Origin: an uncultured Eubacteriales bacterium
GTDB taxonomy: Bacteria > Bacillota > Clostridia > Oscillospirales > Oscillospiraceae
NCBI GenBank assembly: GCA_905205195.1
Contig: CAJLCS010000039.1
Coordinates: forward strand, 1 to 16,523
Direction: 5' to 3'
Length of the DNA: 16,523 nt
The position numbers were made by a program, and so were the translations under genes. The notes under the pieces were generated by a model that did not search any database, was not told the origin of the DNA, and worked only from the letters and a program-made list of their open reading frames with translations. Shown piece after piece: positions 7,086-13,467 of this stretch. Each line of letters starts with the position of its first letter. Positions within the stretch are counted from its first letter, which is position 1.

Positions 7086-7412
7086 ATGGACAAGCAAGAC
7101 GCAGAGGATTCTCTGAAAAACCGAATCCGTTCAGGGAAGCTGAAGCGGGAAGACGTGGCGCGCCGTCTGGCGGAGCTGGCCTTCGGCCGGGCCAACGACT
7201 GTGTCCGGCTGGTGCTGGAACAGGATCCCCGGCTGAACCGGCTGGACCTGAGCCTGCTCAGCGAGGTCAAGCGCAGCGAAAAGGGCGCCGTGGAGGTCCG
7301 GCTCATCGACCGGCTCCGGGCGCTGGAGCAGCTGGCCCAGATGGCCGAGGACGACAACACCGATCTGGAGGCCTTTCTCAAAGCCCTGCAGGGCGGTGAG
7401 GAGGAGCCATGA
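7086..7412 (+). CDS. Terminase small subunit-like protein
   Basis: Protein of 108 aa, probably the DNA-recognition partner of the terminase ATPase. The evidence is position immediately before the large subunit plus a C-terminal pattern common in small terminases: LLSEVKRSEKGAVEVRLID (57-75), then RLRALEQLAQ. The middle region LAELAFGRANDCVRLVLEQ also fits that family. Many homologs of this type are around 130-180 aa with an N-terminal helix-turn-helix; here the N-terminus is short, and no convincing helix-turn-helix is seen before residue 20. The start is ATG 7086 with GGGAGG at 7074-7079, spacing 6. The upstream in-frame extension back to 6897 crosses the 7021 hairpin and the intergenic region and is rejected. 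The stop overlaps the next start (ATGA), indicating translational coupling. Confidence 0.7.
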   Translation: MDKQDAEDSLKNRIRSGKLKREDVARRLAELAFGRANDCVRLVLEQDPRLNRLDLSLLSEVKRSEKGAVEVRLIDRLRALEQLAQMAEDDNTDLEAFLKALQGGEEEP

Positions 7413-8671
7413 ATCGCTACGACTTCTCGGAAAAGCAGCGGCGGGTGCTGACCTGGTGGACGCCGGGCAGCCCGGACCGGGGAAAGGACGCCATCGTCTG
7501 CGACGGCGCCGTCCGGTCCGGCAAAACGCTGGCCATGGGGCTGAGCTTTTTCCTGTGGGCCATGGTCAGCTTTCAGGGGCGGCAGTTCGGCGTCTGCGGA
7601 AAGACCATTTCGTCGCTGCGGCGGAACGTTCTGGCGGAGGTGCTGCCAAGGCTCCAGGCCATGGGCGCGGTCTGGCGGGAAAAACGGTCGGAAAATCTGG
7701 TGGAGATTGCCTTTCTGGGCCGGGAAAACCGGTTTTACCTCTTCGGCGGACGGGACGAAAGCTCCGCCGGGCTGATTCAGGGCATTACCTTCGCCGGAAT
7801 TCTGCTGGACGAGGCGGCGCTGATGCCCCAGTCCTTCGTGGAGCAGGCCTGCGCCCGGTGCAGCGTCGCAGGGAGCCGCCTGTGGTTCAACTGCAATCCC
7901 GCCGGGCCGGGGCACTGGTTCTACAAGTGCTGGATTCTGGAGGCGGAGCAGCGCAACTGCCTGCGGCTGCACTTTACCATGGAGGACAACCCTTCCCTGA
8001 CGGAGGCCATCCGGCAGCGGTACCGGCGGCTGTACAGCGGCGTATTCTACCGCCGGTTTATTCTGGGGGAATGGGTGCAGGCCGAGGGGCGGGTGTACGA
8101 TTTCTTTGAGCCGGACATGGTCCGGCCGGCACCGGCGGAGGGGTTCGAGAAATGGTACGTTTCCTGCGACTACGGCACGGTCAATCCCACGTCCATGGGC
8201 CTGTGGGGACTGCGGCGGGGCGTCTGGTACCGGGTGCGGGAATTCTACTTCAGCTCCCGCCGGGAACAGCGGCAGATGACGGACACGGAATACGCCGATG
8301 TGCTATCCAAGCTGGCAGGCGGGCGAACTGTGGAGGCCGTCATCGTCGATCCCTCCGCCGCCAGCTTTATGGAGGTACTGCGGCGGCGGGGCTGGCGGGT
8401 CCGGAAGGCGGACAACGACGTTCTGGCCGGGATCCGGCTGACGGCGGACTGCCTGAAAACCGGAAAAATCGTGCTGTGTGAGGGCTGCGCCGACTGCCTG
8501 CGGGAAATGGAGCAATACGTCTGGGATCTCAGCGGCGGCAGCCGGGACCGGGTGAAAAAAGAGCACGACCACGCCATGGACGACATGCGCTACTTTGTCT
8601 CCACCGTACTGGGGCAGGCAAAGGGAACCGGCGGCTTCTCCGCCTGCGCCGTGGAGCGCCGAACAAGTTAG
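7409..8671 (+). CDS. terL: Phage terminase large subunit (ATPase/nuclease)
   Basis: DNA-packaging motor of 420 aa that would translocate DNA into a procapsid and cut it. ATPase domain: Walker A GAVRSGKT (33-40), Walker B ILLDEA (131-136, Asp134-Glu135), and coupling motif NCNP (161-164). RNase H-like nuclease domain: Asp254 in SCDYG, Asp314 in IVDPS, and Asp391/Asp392 in HAMDDMRYF, the usual metal-binding acid triad. All key residues are present and the length is normal, so there is no sign of decay. The closest type is the PBSX/SPP1-like large terminase (Terminase_3/Terminase_6C style), by motif pattern only. It starts inside the previous gene's stop and is preceded by GGAGGAG. Confidence 0.96.
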   Translation: MNRYDFSEKQRRVLTWWTPGSPDRGKDAIVCDGAVRSGKTLAMGLSFFLWAMVSFQGRQFGVCGKTISSLRRNVLAEVLPRLQAMGAVWREKRSENLVEIAFLGRENRFYLFGGRDESSAGLIQGITFAGILLDEAALMPQSFVEQACARCSVAGSRLWFNCNPAGPGHWFYKCWILEAEQRNCLRLHFTMEDNPSLTEAIRQRYRRLYSGVFYRRFILGEWVQAEGRVYDFFEPDMVRPAPAEGFEKWYVSCDYGTVNPTSMGLWGLRRGVWYRVREFYFSSRREQRQMTDTEYADVLSKLAGGRTVEAVIVDPSAASFMEVLRRRGWRVRKADNDVLAGIRLTADCLKTGKIVLCEGCADCLREMEQYVWDLSGGSRDRVKKEHDHAMDDMRYFVSTVLGQAKGTGGFSACAVERRTS

Positions 8672-8679
8672 GAGGAAGC

Positions 8680-9825
8680 ATGAAACTGAAACGAAAACAG
8701 CCGGCAGGCCCCGCCGCATTGGCCTGCCAGCTTCGGGATTGCGGCGAATATCCCTTCGGGGCCTTGAAGCGGTTTGTGCCGCTGGGCACCGGCGAGGAGC
8801 AGATTTATCGGGAGCTGCGGGAGGCGATTCCCGTGCTGGATGCCGCCGTCGGCAAGCTGATCCGGCTGTCCGGCGGCTTTATGGGAAAGTGCCGGAACGC
8901 AGAGGCCCAGACCCGGCTGGACGATTTCCTGCGGACCGTCCCCTGCGGCTACGGTCAGGTGGGCATTGACGGCTTTTTCACGGGGTACATGGAGAGTCTG
9001 CTGGTTTACGGTCGGGCCATCGGGGAAATGGTGGTGGACGACAATGGCGTCCGGGCAGTCTGCTGGGGCGACGTGACCAAGCTCCAGATCCGGCAGGGCG
9101 GCAGCACGCTGGACACGGTGATTTACGGGCCGGACAAGAACGGTCACCTGCGGCCGCTGCCCTACCAGAAGCTGCTGCTCTTCTCCACGCTGCATCCGGA
9201 GCCGAATCATCCCTACGGCGTCAGTCTTTTCCGGGGAATGCCCTTTCTGGCGGACATTCTCATGCGGATTTACCACACCGTCGGCGAAAACTGGACCCGG
9301 GCCGGGAACGTGCGCTACAGCGTCATCTGCAAGGACAACGAGGTGGACCCGGCGCTGGCCCAGGAGCGTGGCAAAGCCATCGCCCAGGAATGGTCCAAGG
9401 CCATGGAAGAAGGCAAAAACGGCACGGTGCGGGATTTCGTAGCCGTGGGGGACGTGGAAATCAAGGTCATCGGCGGAGAAGCGCCGATTCTTGATTCCCA
9501 GGTGCCGGTGCGGCAGATTCTGGAGCAGCTGGTGGCCAAAACCGGCCTGCCGCCCTTCCTGCTGGGCCTGAACTGGAGCACCACGGAGCGGATGAGCACC
9601 CAGCAGGCGGATATTCTGACCAGCGAGCTCTGGGCGCTGCGGCGGGCCGTGGAACCGGCGCTGCTGAAGGTCTGCCGGACGTTTCTGGCCATGAAGGGAC
9701 TGGACGATCGGGTGGATCCGGCTTGGGATGACATCAGCCTGCAGGATATCACCGAACAGTCCAAGGCGGACCTGTATCAGGCACAGGCGGAACAGGCCCG
9801 GCGAAGCGGAACGAAGGAGGAATGA
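8680..9825 (+). CDS. Phage portal protein
   Basis: Predicted subunit (381 aa) of the dodecameric ring at the capsid vertex through which DNA enters. The sequence has the portal layout: an N-terminal clip/wing region, a central YGRAIGEMVVDD segment, and the typical stem/crown stretch TGLPPFLLGL (541-570 of the gene's second half) with a following SELWALRRAVEPALLK segment. The motif 'gly-leu-pro-pro-phe-leu-leu-gly' before a helix ending in Pro is characteristic of HK97/SPP1-like portals. At 381 aa it is at the short end for portals, but complete. AGGAGG at 8670-8675 overlaps the terminase stop codon. The stop at 9823-9825 falls just before the protease start at 9828. Confidence 0.93.
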   Translation: MKLKRKQPAGPAALACQLRDCGEYPFGALKRFVPLGTGEEQIYRELREAIPVLDAAVGKLIRLSGGFMGKCRNAEAQTRLDDFLRTVPCGYGQVGIDGFFTGYMESLLVYGRAIGEMVVDDNGVRAVCWGDVTKLQIRQGGSTLDTVIYGPDKNGHLRPLPYQKLLLFSTLHPEPNHPYGVSLFRGMPFLADILMRIYHTVGENWTRAGNVRYSVICKDNEVDPALAQERGKAIAQEWSKAMEEGKNGTVRDFVAVGDVEIKVIGGEAPILDSQVPVRQILEQLVAKTGLPPFLLGLNWSTTERMSTQQADILTSELWALRRAVEPALLKVCRTFLAMKGLDDRVDPAWDDISLQDITEQSKADLYQAQAEQARRSGTKEE

Positions 9826-9827
9826 AC

Positions 9828-10724
9828 ATGGAAATCAGGAAGGATACCGACATCACCGCCGGCGGCGTGCCCACGGCGGCCCAGCTGGCCGCCATCAACG
9901 CCCAATCCAAGGCGGAACTGACGGCGGAACAGGTTTATGTCTTTTCCCTGCGGCTGTGCGACGATCAGCCAGACCGGGACATGGAACGGTTCGACACGGC
10001 GGCGCTGCCGGGGCTTGCCAGACTGTTTCTGGGGAAAACCGGCGTTGTGGATCACAACTGGAGCAGCGGCTGCCAGTTTGCCCGGATTTTTGAGACGGAG
10101 GTGGTACGGGAGGACCGGTGCAGCTACATCAAGGCCTGGGCCTACATCCGCCGCGGGGAGAAAAACGACGAGCTGATCGCCGATATTGAAGCGGGGATCA
10201 AAAAGGAGGTCTCCGTCGGCTGCGCCATGGGGCAGGCGGTCTGCTCCGTCTGCGGCAGCCCCTACGGAACCTGCGGCCACGAAAAGGGGCAGTACTACGA
10301 CGGGCAGCTGTGCCTGTCCATTCTCCGGGAGCCGATGGATGCCTACGAATTTTCCTTCGTGGCCGTCCCGGCCCAACCGGAGGCGGGGGTGCTCAAGCGG
10401 TTCGGCGGCGGCACCGTTTCCCTGAAGGAGCTGGCCGAGGCCCACGGCGTCCAGGCGGAATACCGGGCGCTGTGGAAGCAGGCGGAGCTGGGGCAGCAAT
10501 ACGAAAAGGAGCTGCAAAACCGCGTGGTCGCCCTGTGCCTGACGCTGGAATGCGGGCTGGAGGAGCCGGAGCTGCGGTCGCTGGTGCGGAGCGTCCCCGC
10601 CGATGGACTGCTGAAGCTGGCGCAGGCGCTGGAAGCCAGACGCGCCCGACAGATGCCTCTGCACTCCCAGTTGACCGACAGCCGGAACCGGCCGGAAGTG
10701 CTGGAAAGCGGCTATCTGATTTAA
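9828..10724 (+). CDS. Capsid maturation (prohead) protease with zinc-type motif and C-terminal extension
   Basis: Protein of 298 aa between portal and major capsid protein, the standard place of the procapsid protease. Herpes/HK97-type serine protease features are visible: His76 in VVDHNW, Ser129 in KKEVSVGC, and the block YEFSFVAVPAQPEAG (173-187), equivalent to the usual 'S-V-PANPEA' strand. Between catalytic Ser and that block sits a cysteine motif C139-x2-C142-x6-C149-x-H151, which looks like a metal site. Residues about 195-298 are mainly helical and polar, and may act as a scaffold or delta domain. The start is ATG 9828, 7 nt from GGAGG (9816-9820); the ATG at 9822 is only 1 nt away and is rejected. 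Catalytic assignments are by pattern, not alignment. Confidence 0.82.
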   Translation: MEIRKDTDITAGGVPTAAQLAAINAQSKAELTAEQVYVFSLRLCDDQPDRDMERFDTAALPGLARLFLGKTGVVDHNWSSGCQFARIFETEVVREDRCSYIKAWAYIRRGEKNDELIADIEAGIKKEVSVGCAMGQAVCSVCGSPYGTCGHEKGQYYDGQLCLSILREPMDAYEFSFVAVPAQPEAGVLKRFGGGTVSLKELAEAHGVQAEYRALWKQAELGQQYEKELQNRVVALCLTLECGLEEPELRSLVRSVPADGLLKLAQALEARRARQMPLHSQLTDSRNRPEVLESGYLI

Positions 10725-10779
10725 GGTTTTCCCGGGGAACCGGAAGCCGATATACTATTTAATATATGGAGGAAACAAC

Positions 10780-11805
10780 ATGAGCTACGACAATCTGAAA
10801 CTGGAAAAAGGGATGTACCGTCAGGAAGGCATGACCTTCACTCAGGTGCTGGAGTCCATGGACCCCAGCGAAAACTACCGGGGCACCGCGCTGGAAAAAA
10901 CCGACGCCTTTCAGCGGCAGCTGAAACGGTTCGGGATCCTGGCCAAGGGAGAAGGCTCCTCCTCGGTGGAGAAGTTCTTCCGGACCGTGGATTCGGCGGT
11001 GCTGTTCCCGGAGTACATCGCCCGGACCGTCCGGCAGGGCATGGAGGAGGACGACATTCTGCCCTCCCTGACCGCCACCACCACGGTGATTGATTCCCGG
11101 GACTACCGGTCCATCTACTCCACCGCCACCGACGACGACAAGGCGCTGAAGGCCGTCATCGAAGGGGCGGAAATCCCCCAGACCGAGATCAAAACCAAGG
11201 AAAATCTGGTGTCGCTGAACAAGCGGGGCCGGATGTTGGTAGCGTCCTATGAGGCGGTGCGCTTTCAGAAGCTGGATATGTTCTCGGTGATGCTGCGGCA
11301 GATCGGCGCCCACATCCACAAGATGCTGGTAGCCGACGCGGTGGACGTGCTGGTCAACGGCGACGGCAACGGGAACGAAGCCGTCGCCTATCAGGTGGGC
11401 ACTGCCCCCATCTCCGGCAAGGCCGGGACACTGGAATACAACCAGCTGCTGGAATTCTGGAGCAAGTTTGCCCCCTACTCCATGAATACGCTGCTGTGCT
11501 CCACCGACACCATGCTGCAGCTGCTGAAGCTGCCGGAATTCCAGAATCCGCTGACGGGCCTGAACTTCCAGGGCACCGGCAAGCTGTCCACGCCCCTGGG
11601 CGCCAAGCTGCTGCGGACCGATGCCGTGGCCAGCGGCACCCTCATCGGCCTGGACAACCGATATGCGCTGGAACTGGTGAAAGCCGGCGACGTGCTGGTG
11701 GAGTATGACAAGCTCATCGACCGGCAGCTGGAGCGGGCGGCCATCACCTGCATTGCCGGATTCGGCAAAATCTGCGACGGCGCGGCCTGCGTCCTGAAGG
11801 TATGA
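10780..11805 (+). CDS. Major capsid protein, HK97 fold
   Basis: Predicted capsid shell subunit of 341 aa. Recognised by its place after the protease and by segments typical of HK97-fold shells in Firmicutes phages: an N-terminal arm (about 1-60), SSVEKFFRTVDSAVLFPEYI (61-80), an extended-loop region near 105-150 ending LNKRGRMLVASYEAV, a long spine-helix region (about 155-195) ending ADAVDVLVNGDG, and a C-terminal DKLIDRQLERAAITCIAGFGK strand. The residues up to about 58 may be the part removed or used as scaffold during maturation. GGAGG lies 7 nt before ATG. The gene follows an AT-rich 55-bp gap, the only real spacer in the cassette. Its stop overlaps the next start (ATGA). Confidence 0.92.
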   Translation: MSYDNLKLEKGMYRQEGMTFTQVLESMDPSENYRGTALEKTDAFQRQLKRFGILAKGEGSSSVEKFFRTVDSAVLFPEYIARTVRQGMEEDDILPSLTATTTVIDSRDYRSIYSTATDDDKALKAVIEGAEIPQTEIKTKENLVSLNKRGRMLVASYEAVRFQKLDMFSVMLRQIGAHIHKMLVADAVDVLVNGDGNGNEAVAYQVGTAPISGKAGTLEYNQLLEFWSKFAPYSMNTLLCSTDTMLQLLKLPEFQNPLTGLNFQGTGKLSTPLGAKLLRTDAVASGTLIGLDNRYALELVKAGDVLVEYDKLIDRQLERAAITCIAGFGKICDGAACVLKV

Positions 11806-12155
11806 CGCTGAACGAGCAGATTTACGCCCAGGCCCTCCTGCTGGCCGGGGACCTGGACGCCCAGCAGAGCAAGCTGCTGGAAACCATGTGCGGCGTCAGC
11901 GCCGCGTCGCTGGATGCCCGGCTCCGGGACGGGATCACGGCGGAGGACTGCAAGGCGGCCTATCTCGCCGCCGCAGCGCTGCTGGCGCTGGCGGCGCTGT
12001 CCGAGCTGGATCTTCGCAGCAATCCGGAGCAGTTTTCCGTGGGGGATTTTTCCGTCAAAACCGGCAGCAATGCCGCCGCGGCCTGTCTGCGGCGGCAGGC
12101 GGAGATGATGATCGCCCCGTACCTGCGGGACGCCTTCTCCTTCCGGGGGGTATGA
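11802..12155 (+). CDS. Head-tail connector-like protein
   Basis: Small protein of 117 aa, mostly helical (LNEQIYAQALLLAGDLDAQQ; a long Ala-rich helix at about 48-70), placed directly after the major capsid gene. Size, helical content and gene order match head-tail connectors of the HK97 gp6/SPP1 gp15 kind, which join the portal to downstream neck proteins. Sequence motifs alone are not diagnostic. ATG 11802 overlaps the capsid gene stop, and the SD is weak (GAAGG), so coupled translation is likely. It ends 1 nt before the next gene. Confidence 0.7.
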   Translation: MTLNEQIYAQALLLAGDLDAQQSKLLETMCGVSAASLDARLRDGITAEDCKAAYLAAAALLALAALSELDLRSNPEQFSVGDFSVKTGSNAAAACLRRQAEMMIAPYLRDAFSFRGV

Positions 12156-12156
12156 C

Positions 12157-12489
12157 ATGAAACAGGCCATTGCAAGCATTCTCAGGCGATACGGGACGGA
12201 CGTGAATCTGGTGCAAAACGGCGTGCAGGAGACGGTATCCGCCTTCTTTCAGCCCTGCACCGCCCGGACTGCCGCAGCCGCCCAGCGGGACTTCGGTCCC
12301 CTGGGCGAAATGCCGGACCGGAGCTATCTGTACATCGGCCCGGCGAAACCGGCGATTAAGCCGGAGGACGAGATCACCGTAGCCGACCGGGCTTACACCG
12401 TCCGCTGCGCGGAGATCATGCCCAACCGGATGGAGCCGCTGTACTGCTGGGGACTGTGCGTCCGCAAGGGAGAGGAGGAGGAAGCATGA
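12157..12489 (+). CDS. Head-closure / minor capsid-like protein
   Basis: Protein of 110 aa with the look of a beta-rich neck protein. It starts with KQAIASILRRYGTDVNLVQNG, has a middle GPLGEMPDRSYLYIGP, and a segment DEITVADRAYTVRCAEIMP, ending in an acidic tail. The position after the connector and the small size fit a head-closure (stopper) protein or 'minor capsid' component. The block 'DEITVADRAYTVRCAEIM', a short barrel-like strand pair, is common in such proteins. Its stop overlaps the next ATG (ATGA at 12486-12489). No strong individual motif supports it. Confidence 0.6.
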   Translation: MKQAIASILRRYGTDVNLVQNGVQETVSAFFQPCTARTAAAAQRDFGPLGEMPDRSYLYIGPAKPAIKPEDEITVADRAYTVRCAEIMPNRMEPLYCWGLCVRKGEEEEA

Positions 12490-13145
12490 CCGGAACCGCA
12501 GAGGTCATCGCCGCGCTGAAGGCGGCCGGGATCAGGACCGTTTCCGCCTATCCCGGCGGGCGGTACCCGGCCCTGACCGGGGCGGCCGCCGCCGTCAGCC
12601 TGGAAGAGCTGGACGACGCCGGGGGCAAGGTCACGGTGAAAATTACCGTCTATGTCCCCGCCGCCCAGGGCGGCGGTGCCTGCGAGGAGGCCGCCATGAA
12701 GGTACGCAGTGCGCTGGAGGGGCTGGGCGGCAGCTGCATCGTCGGACCGGTCAGCTATCAGGAACGGATGCACCTGCTCTGCGCCCCGGTCCGCATTGCC
12801 TTTTTACAGGCTAAGCGGGTGGATACGCCTTACACCGTCATGTTCGGCACCACGCAGCTGAAAAACATCTATTCCTTCAAGGCATGGCGGGAAACGGGGG
12901 ACCCCGCCGCGGCGCCGCTGTCGAAGGTGGGCTGGCATTTCCGGATCGAAGAACGGATTCAGGCCGACGGGGCTGAGCAGGTCAACCCCACGGAGCCGTT
13001 TCTCGTCACCGTCACCCGGAAAACGGGCAGCGAAACCTTCACCGGCTGCCGCATGACCGCCATGAGCCGGGAAAATCTGCCGGACGGACTGCACCTGATC
13101 CGGACCGGCACGGCGGAAACGCGGAATTTTATTTCCGTCCTTTAA
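12486..13145 (+). CDS. Neck/tail-terminator-like protein, last gene of cassette
   Basis: Protein of 219 aa that I do not recognise by a diagnostic motif. Residues 1-105 (TAEVIAALKAAGIRTVSAYP ... KITVYVP ... CEEAAMKVRSALEGLGGSCIVGP) look like the alpha-beta fold of tail-terminator or tail-completion proteins. Residues about 115-219 are beta-rich (FGTTQLKNIYSFKAWRETGD; GWHFRIEERIQ; EPFLVTVTRKTGSETFTGC) and could be a tail-tube-like or extra neck domain. The start ATG 12486 overlaps the preceding stop and has GGAGGAGGAAGC before it. It is the last gene: the stop at 13143-13145 is followed within 7 bp by a terminator. No tape-measure or tail-fibre gene follows. Confidence 0.5.
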   Translation: MTGTAEVIAALKAAGIRTVSAYPGGRYPALTGAAAAVSLEELDDAGGKVTVKITVYVPAAQGGGACEEAAMKVRSALEGLGGSCIVGPVSYQERMHLLCAPVRIAFLQAKRVDTPYTVMFGTTQLKNIYSFKAWRETGDPAAAPLSKVGWHFRIEERIQADGAEQVNPTEPFLVTVTRKTGSETFTGCRMTAMSRENLPDGLHLIRTGTAETRNFISVL

Positions 13146-13151
13146 GCGGAA

Positions 13152-13181
13152 GCCCGGGGATCCTGCGATCCTCGGGCCTTT
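13152..13181 (+). terminator. Terminator of the phage cassette
   Basis: GCCCGGGGATC (13152-13162), loop CTGC, GATCCTCGGGC (13167-13177) forms an 11-bp stem with one wobble, followed by CTTT. It lies 6 bp after the last cassette stop codon, so the cassette transcript ends here. The U-tract is short. Confidence 0.75.
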
Positions 13182-13229
13182 GGTGATGGTTTCCAAAATC
13201 AGGTGCTGTTTTTTGGTGATTTTGTCACC

Positions 13230-13258
13230 TTGCCGCCGGAAAAGGCCGGTGGTATAGT
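13230..13258 (+). promoter_or_regulatory. Promoter of a candidate small RNA
   Basis: TTGCCG (13230-13235), a 17-bp spacer and TATAGT (13253-13258). An inverted repeat GGTGA-ttttg-TCACC (13215-13229) directly abuts the -35. The 9-mer TTTGGTGAT occurs at 13179-13187 and again at 13212-13220, 33 bp apart. These are possible operator sites. The predicted transcription start is near 13265. Confidence 0.65.
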
Positions 13259-13369
13259 AAAAGTGCAGAGAGAAACGAGAATGCGTCTGTCGGCGCAGGT
13301 GGCGGTTCAGATTCCGTTTCACATACATTTTTCGGACCCGTACAATCCAGAAAACAAGTCTTACGGAAG

Positions 13370-13410
13370 CTTGTACCTCGGTTGGCCGCCTGCGCCACTT
13401 CTTGTACCTC
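13370..13410 (+). repeat. 10-nt direct repeat in the candidate small RNA
   Basis: CTTGTACCTC occurs exactly at 13370-13379 and 13401-13410. Each copy contains TTGTAC, complementary to GTACAA (13340-13345) in the proposed apical loop, so either copy could form a pseudoknot or an alternative helix. Confidence 0.7.
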
Positions 13411-13429
13411 TATGAACCATCCTTTCGGG

Positions 13430-13467
13430 AATTCCCCCCAATCGCAAGATTGGGGGGAATTTCGTTT
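13430..13467 (+). terminator. Strong hairpin between the small RNA and the ABC operon
   Basis: AATTCCCCCCAATC (13430-13443), loop GCAA, GATTGGGGGGAATT (13448-13461) is a perfect 14-bp stem followed on the plus strand by TTCGTTT. It would end the plus-strand small RNA. It lies directly after the stop of the convergent permease gene and probably also stops that operon, although the minus-strand tail (CCCGAAAGG) lacks a U-tract. Confidence 0.8.

Larger units (their letters stand above)
13265..13467 (+). ncRNA. Candidate structured small RNA (about 200 nt, family unknown)
   Basis: A promoter-to-terminator unit with no convincing gene inside. The transcript can form a rod. An outer helix ACGAGAA (13275-13281) pairs with TTCTTGT (13399-13405). 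A 12-bp helix GGCGCAGGTGGC (13292-13303) pairs with GCCGCCTGCGCC (13385-13396). A third helix TTCCGT (13312-13317) pairs with ACGGAA (13363-13368). The apical hairpin is TTTTCGGA (13329-13336) with TCC-a-GAAAA (13346-13354). A 3' intrinsic terminator completes it. Length, closing helix and rod with internal bubbles are reminiscent of 6S RNA, but I cannot confirm that from conserved sequence. A 44-codon ORF from ATG 13281 lacks a good Shine-Dalgarno and is a weaker reading. Pairing was found by eye, not by a folding program. Confidence 0.5.

Noticed and set aside
7010..7972. Minus-strand open frame of 320 codons under the terminase genes
   Set aside because: It is a shadow of the terminase genes with Pro/Arg/Ser-rich composition, and it runs through the 7021 hairpin.
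10780..11805. Major capsid protein considered as an encapsulin nanocompartment shell
   Set aside because: Encapsulins are not accompanied by terminase, portal and protease genes. The setting here is a phage head module.
13203..13415. Open frame of 70 codons in the gap, or 44 codons from ATG 13281
   Set aside because: The longer form spans the predicted promoter. The shorter form has no good ribosome site, and its sequence is better explained by long-range RNA pairing. It is kept only as a weak alternative.
6930..13465. Prophage attachment sites (direct repeats) at the cassette edges
   Set aside because: By eye, no shared direct repeat, tRNA gene end or integrase was found in the two flanking gaps. 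A computed repeat search would be needed to exclude short cores.
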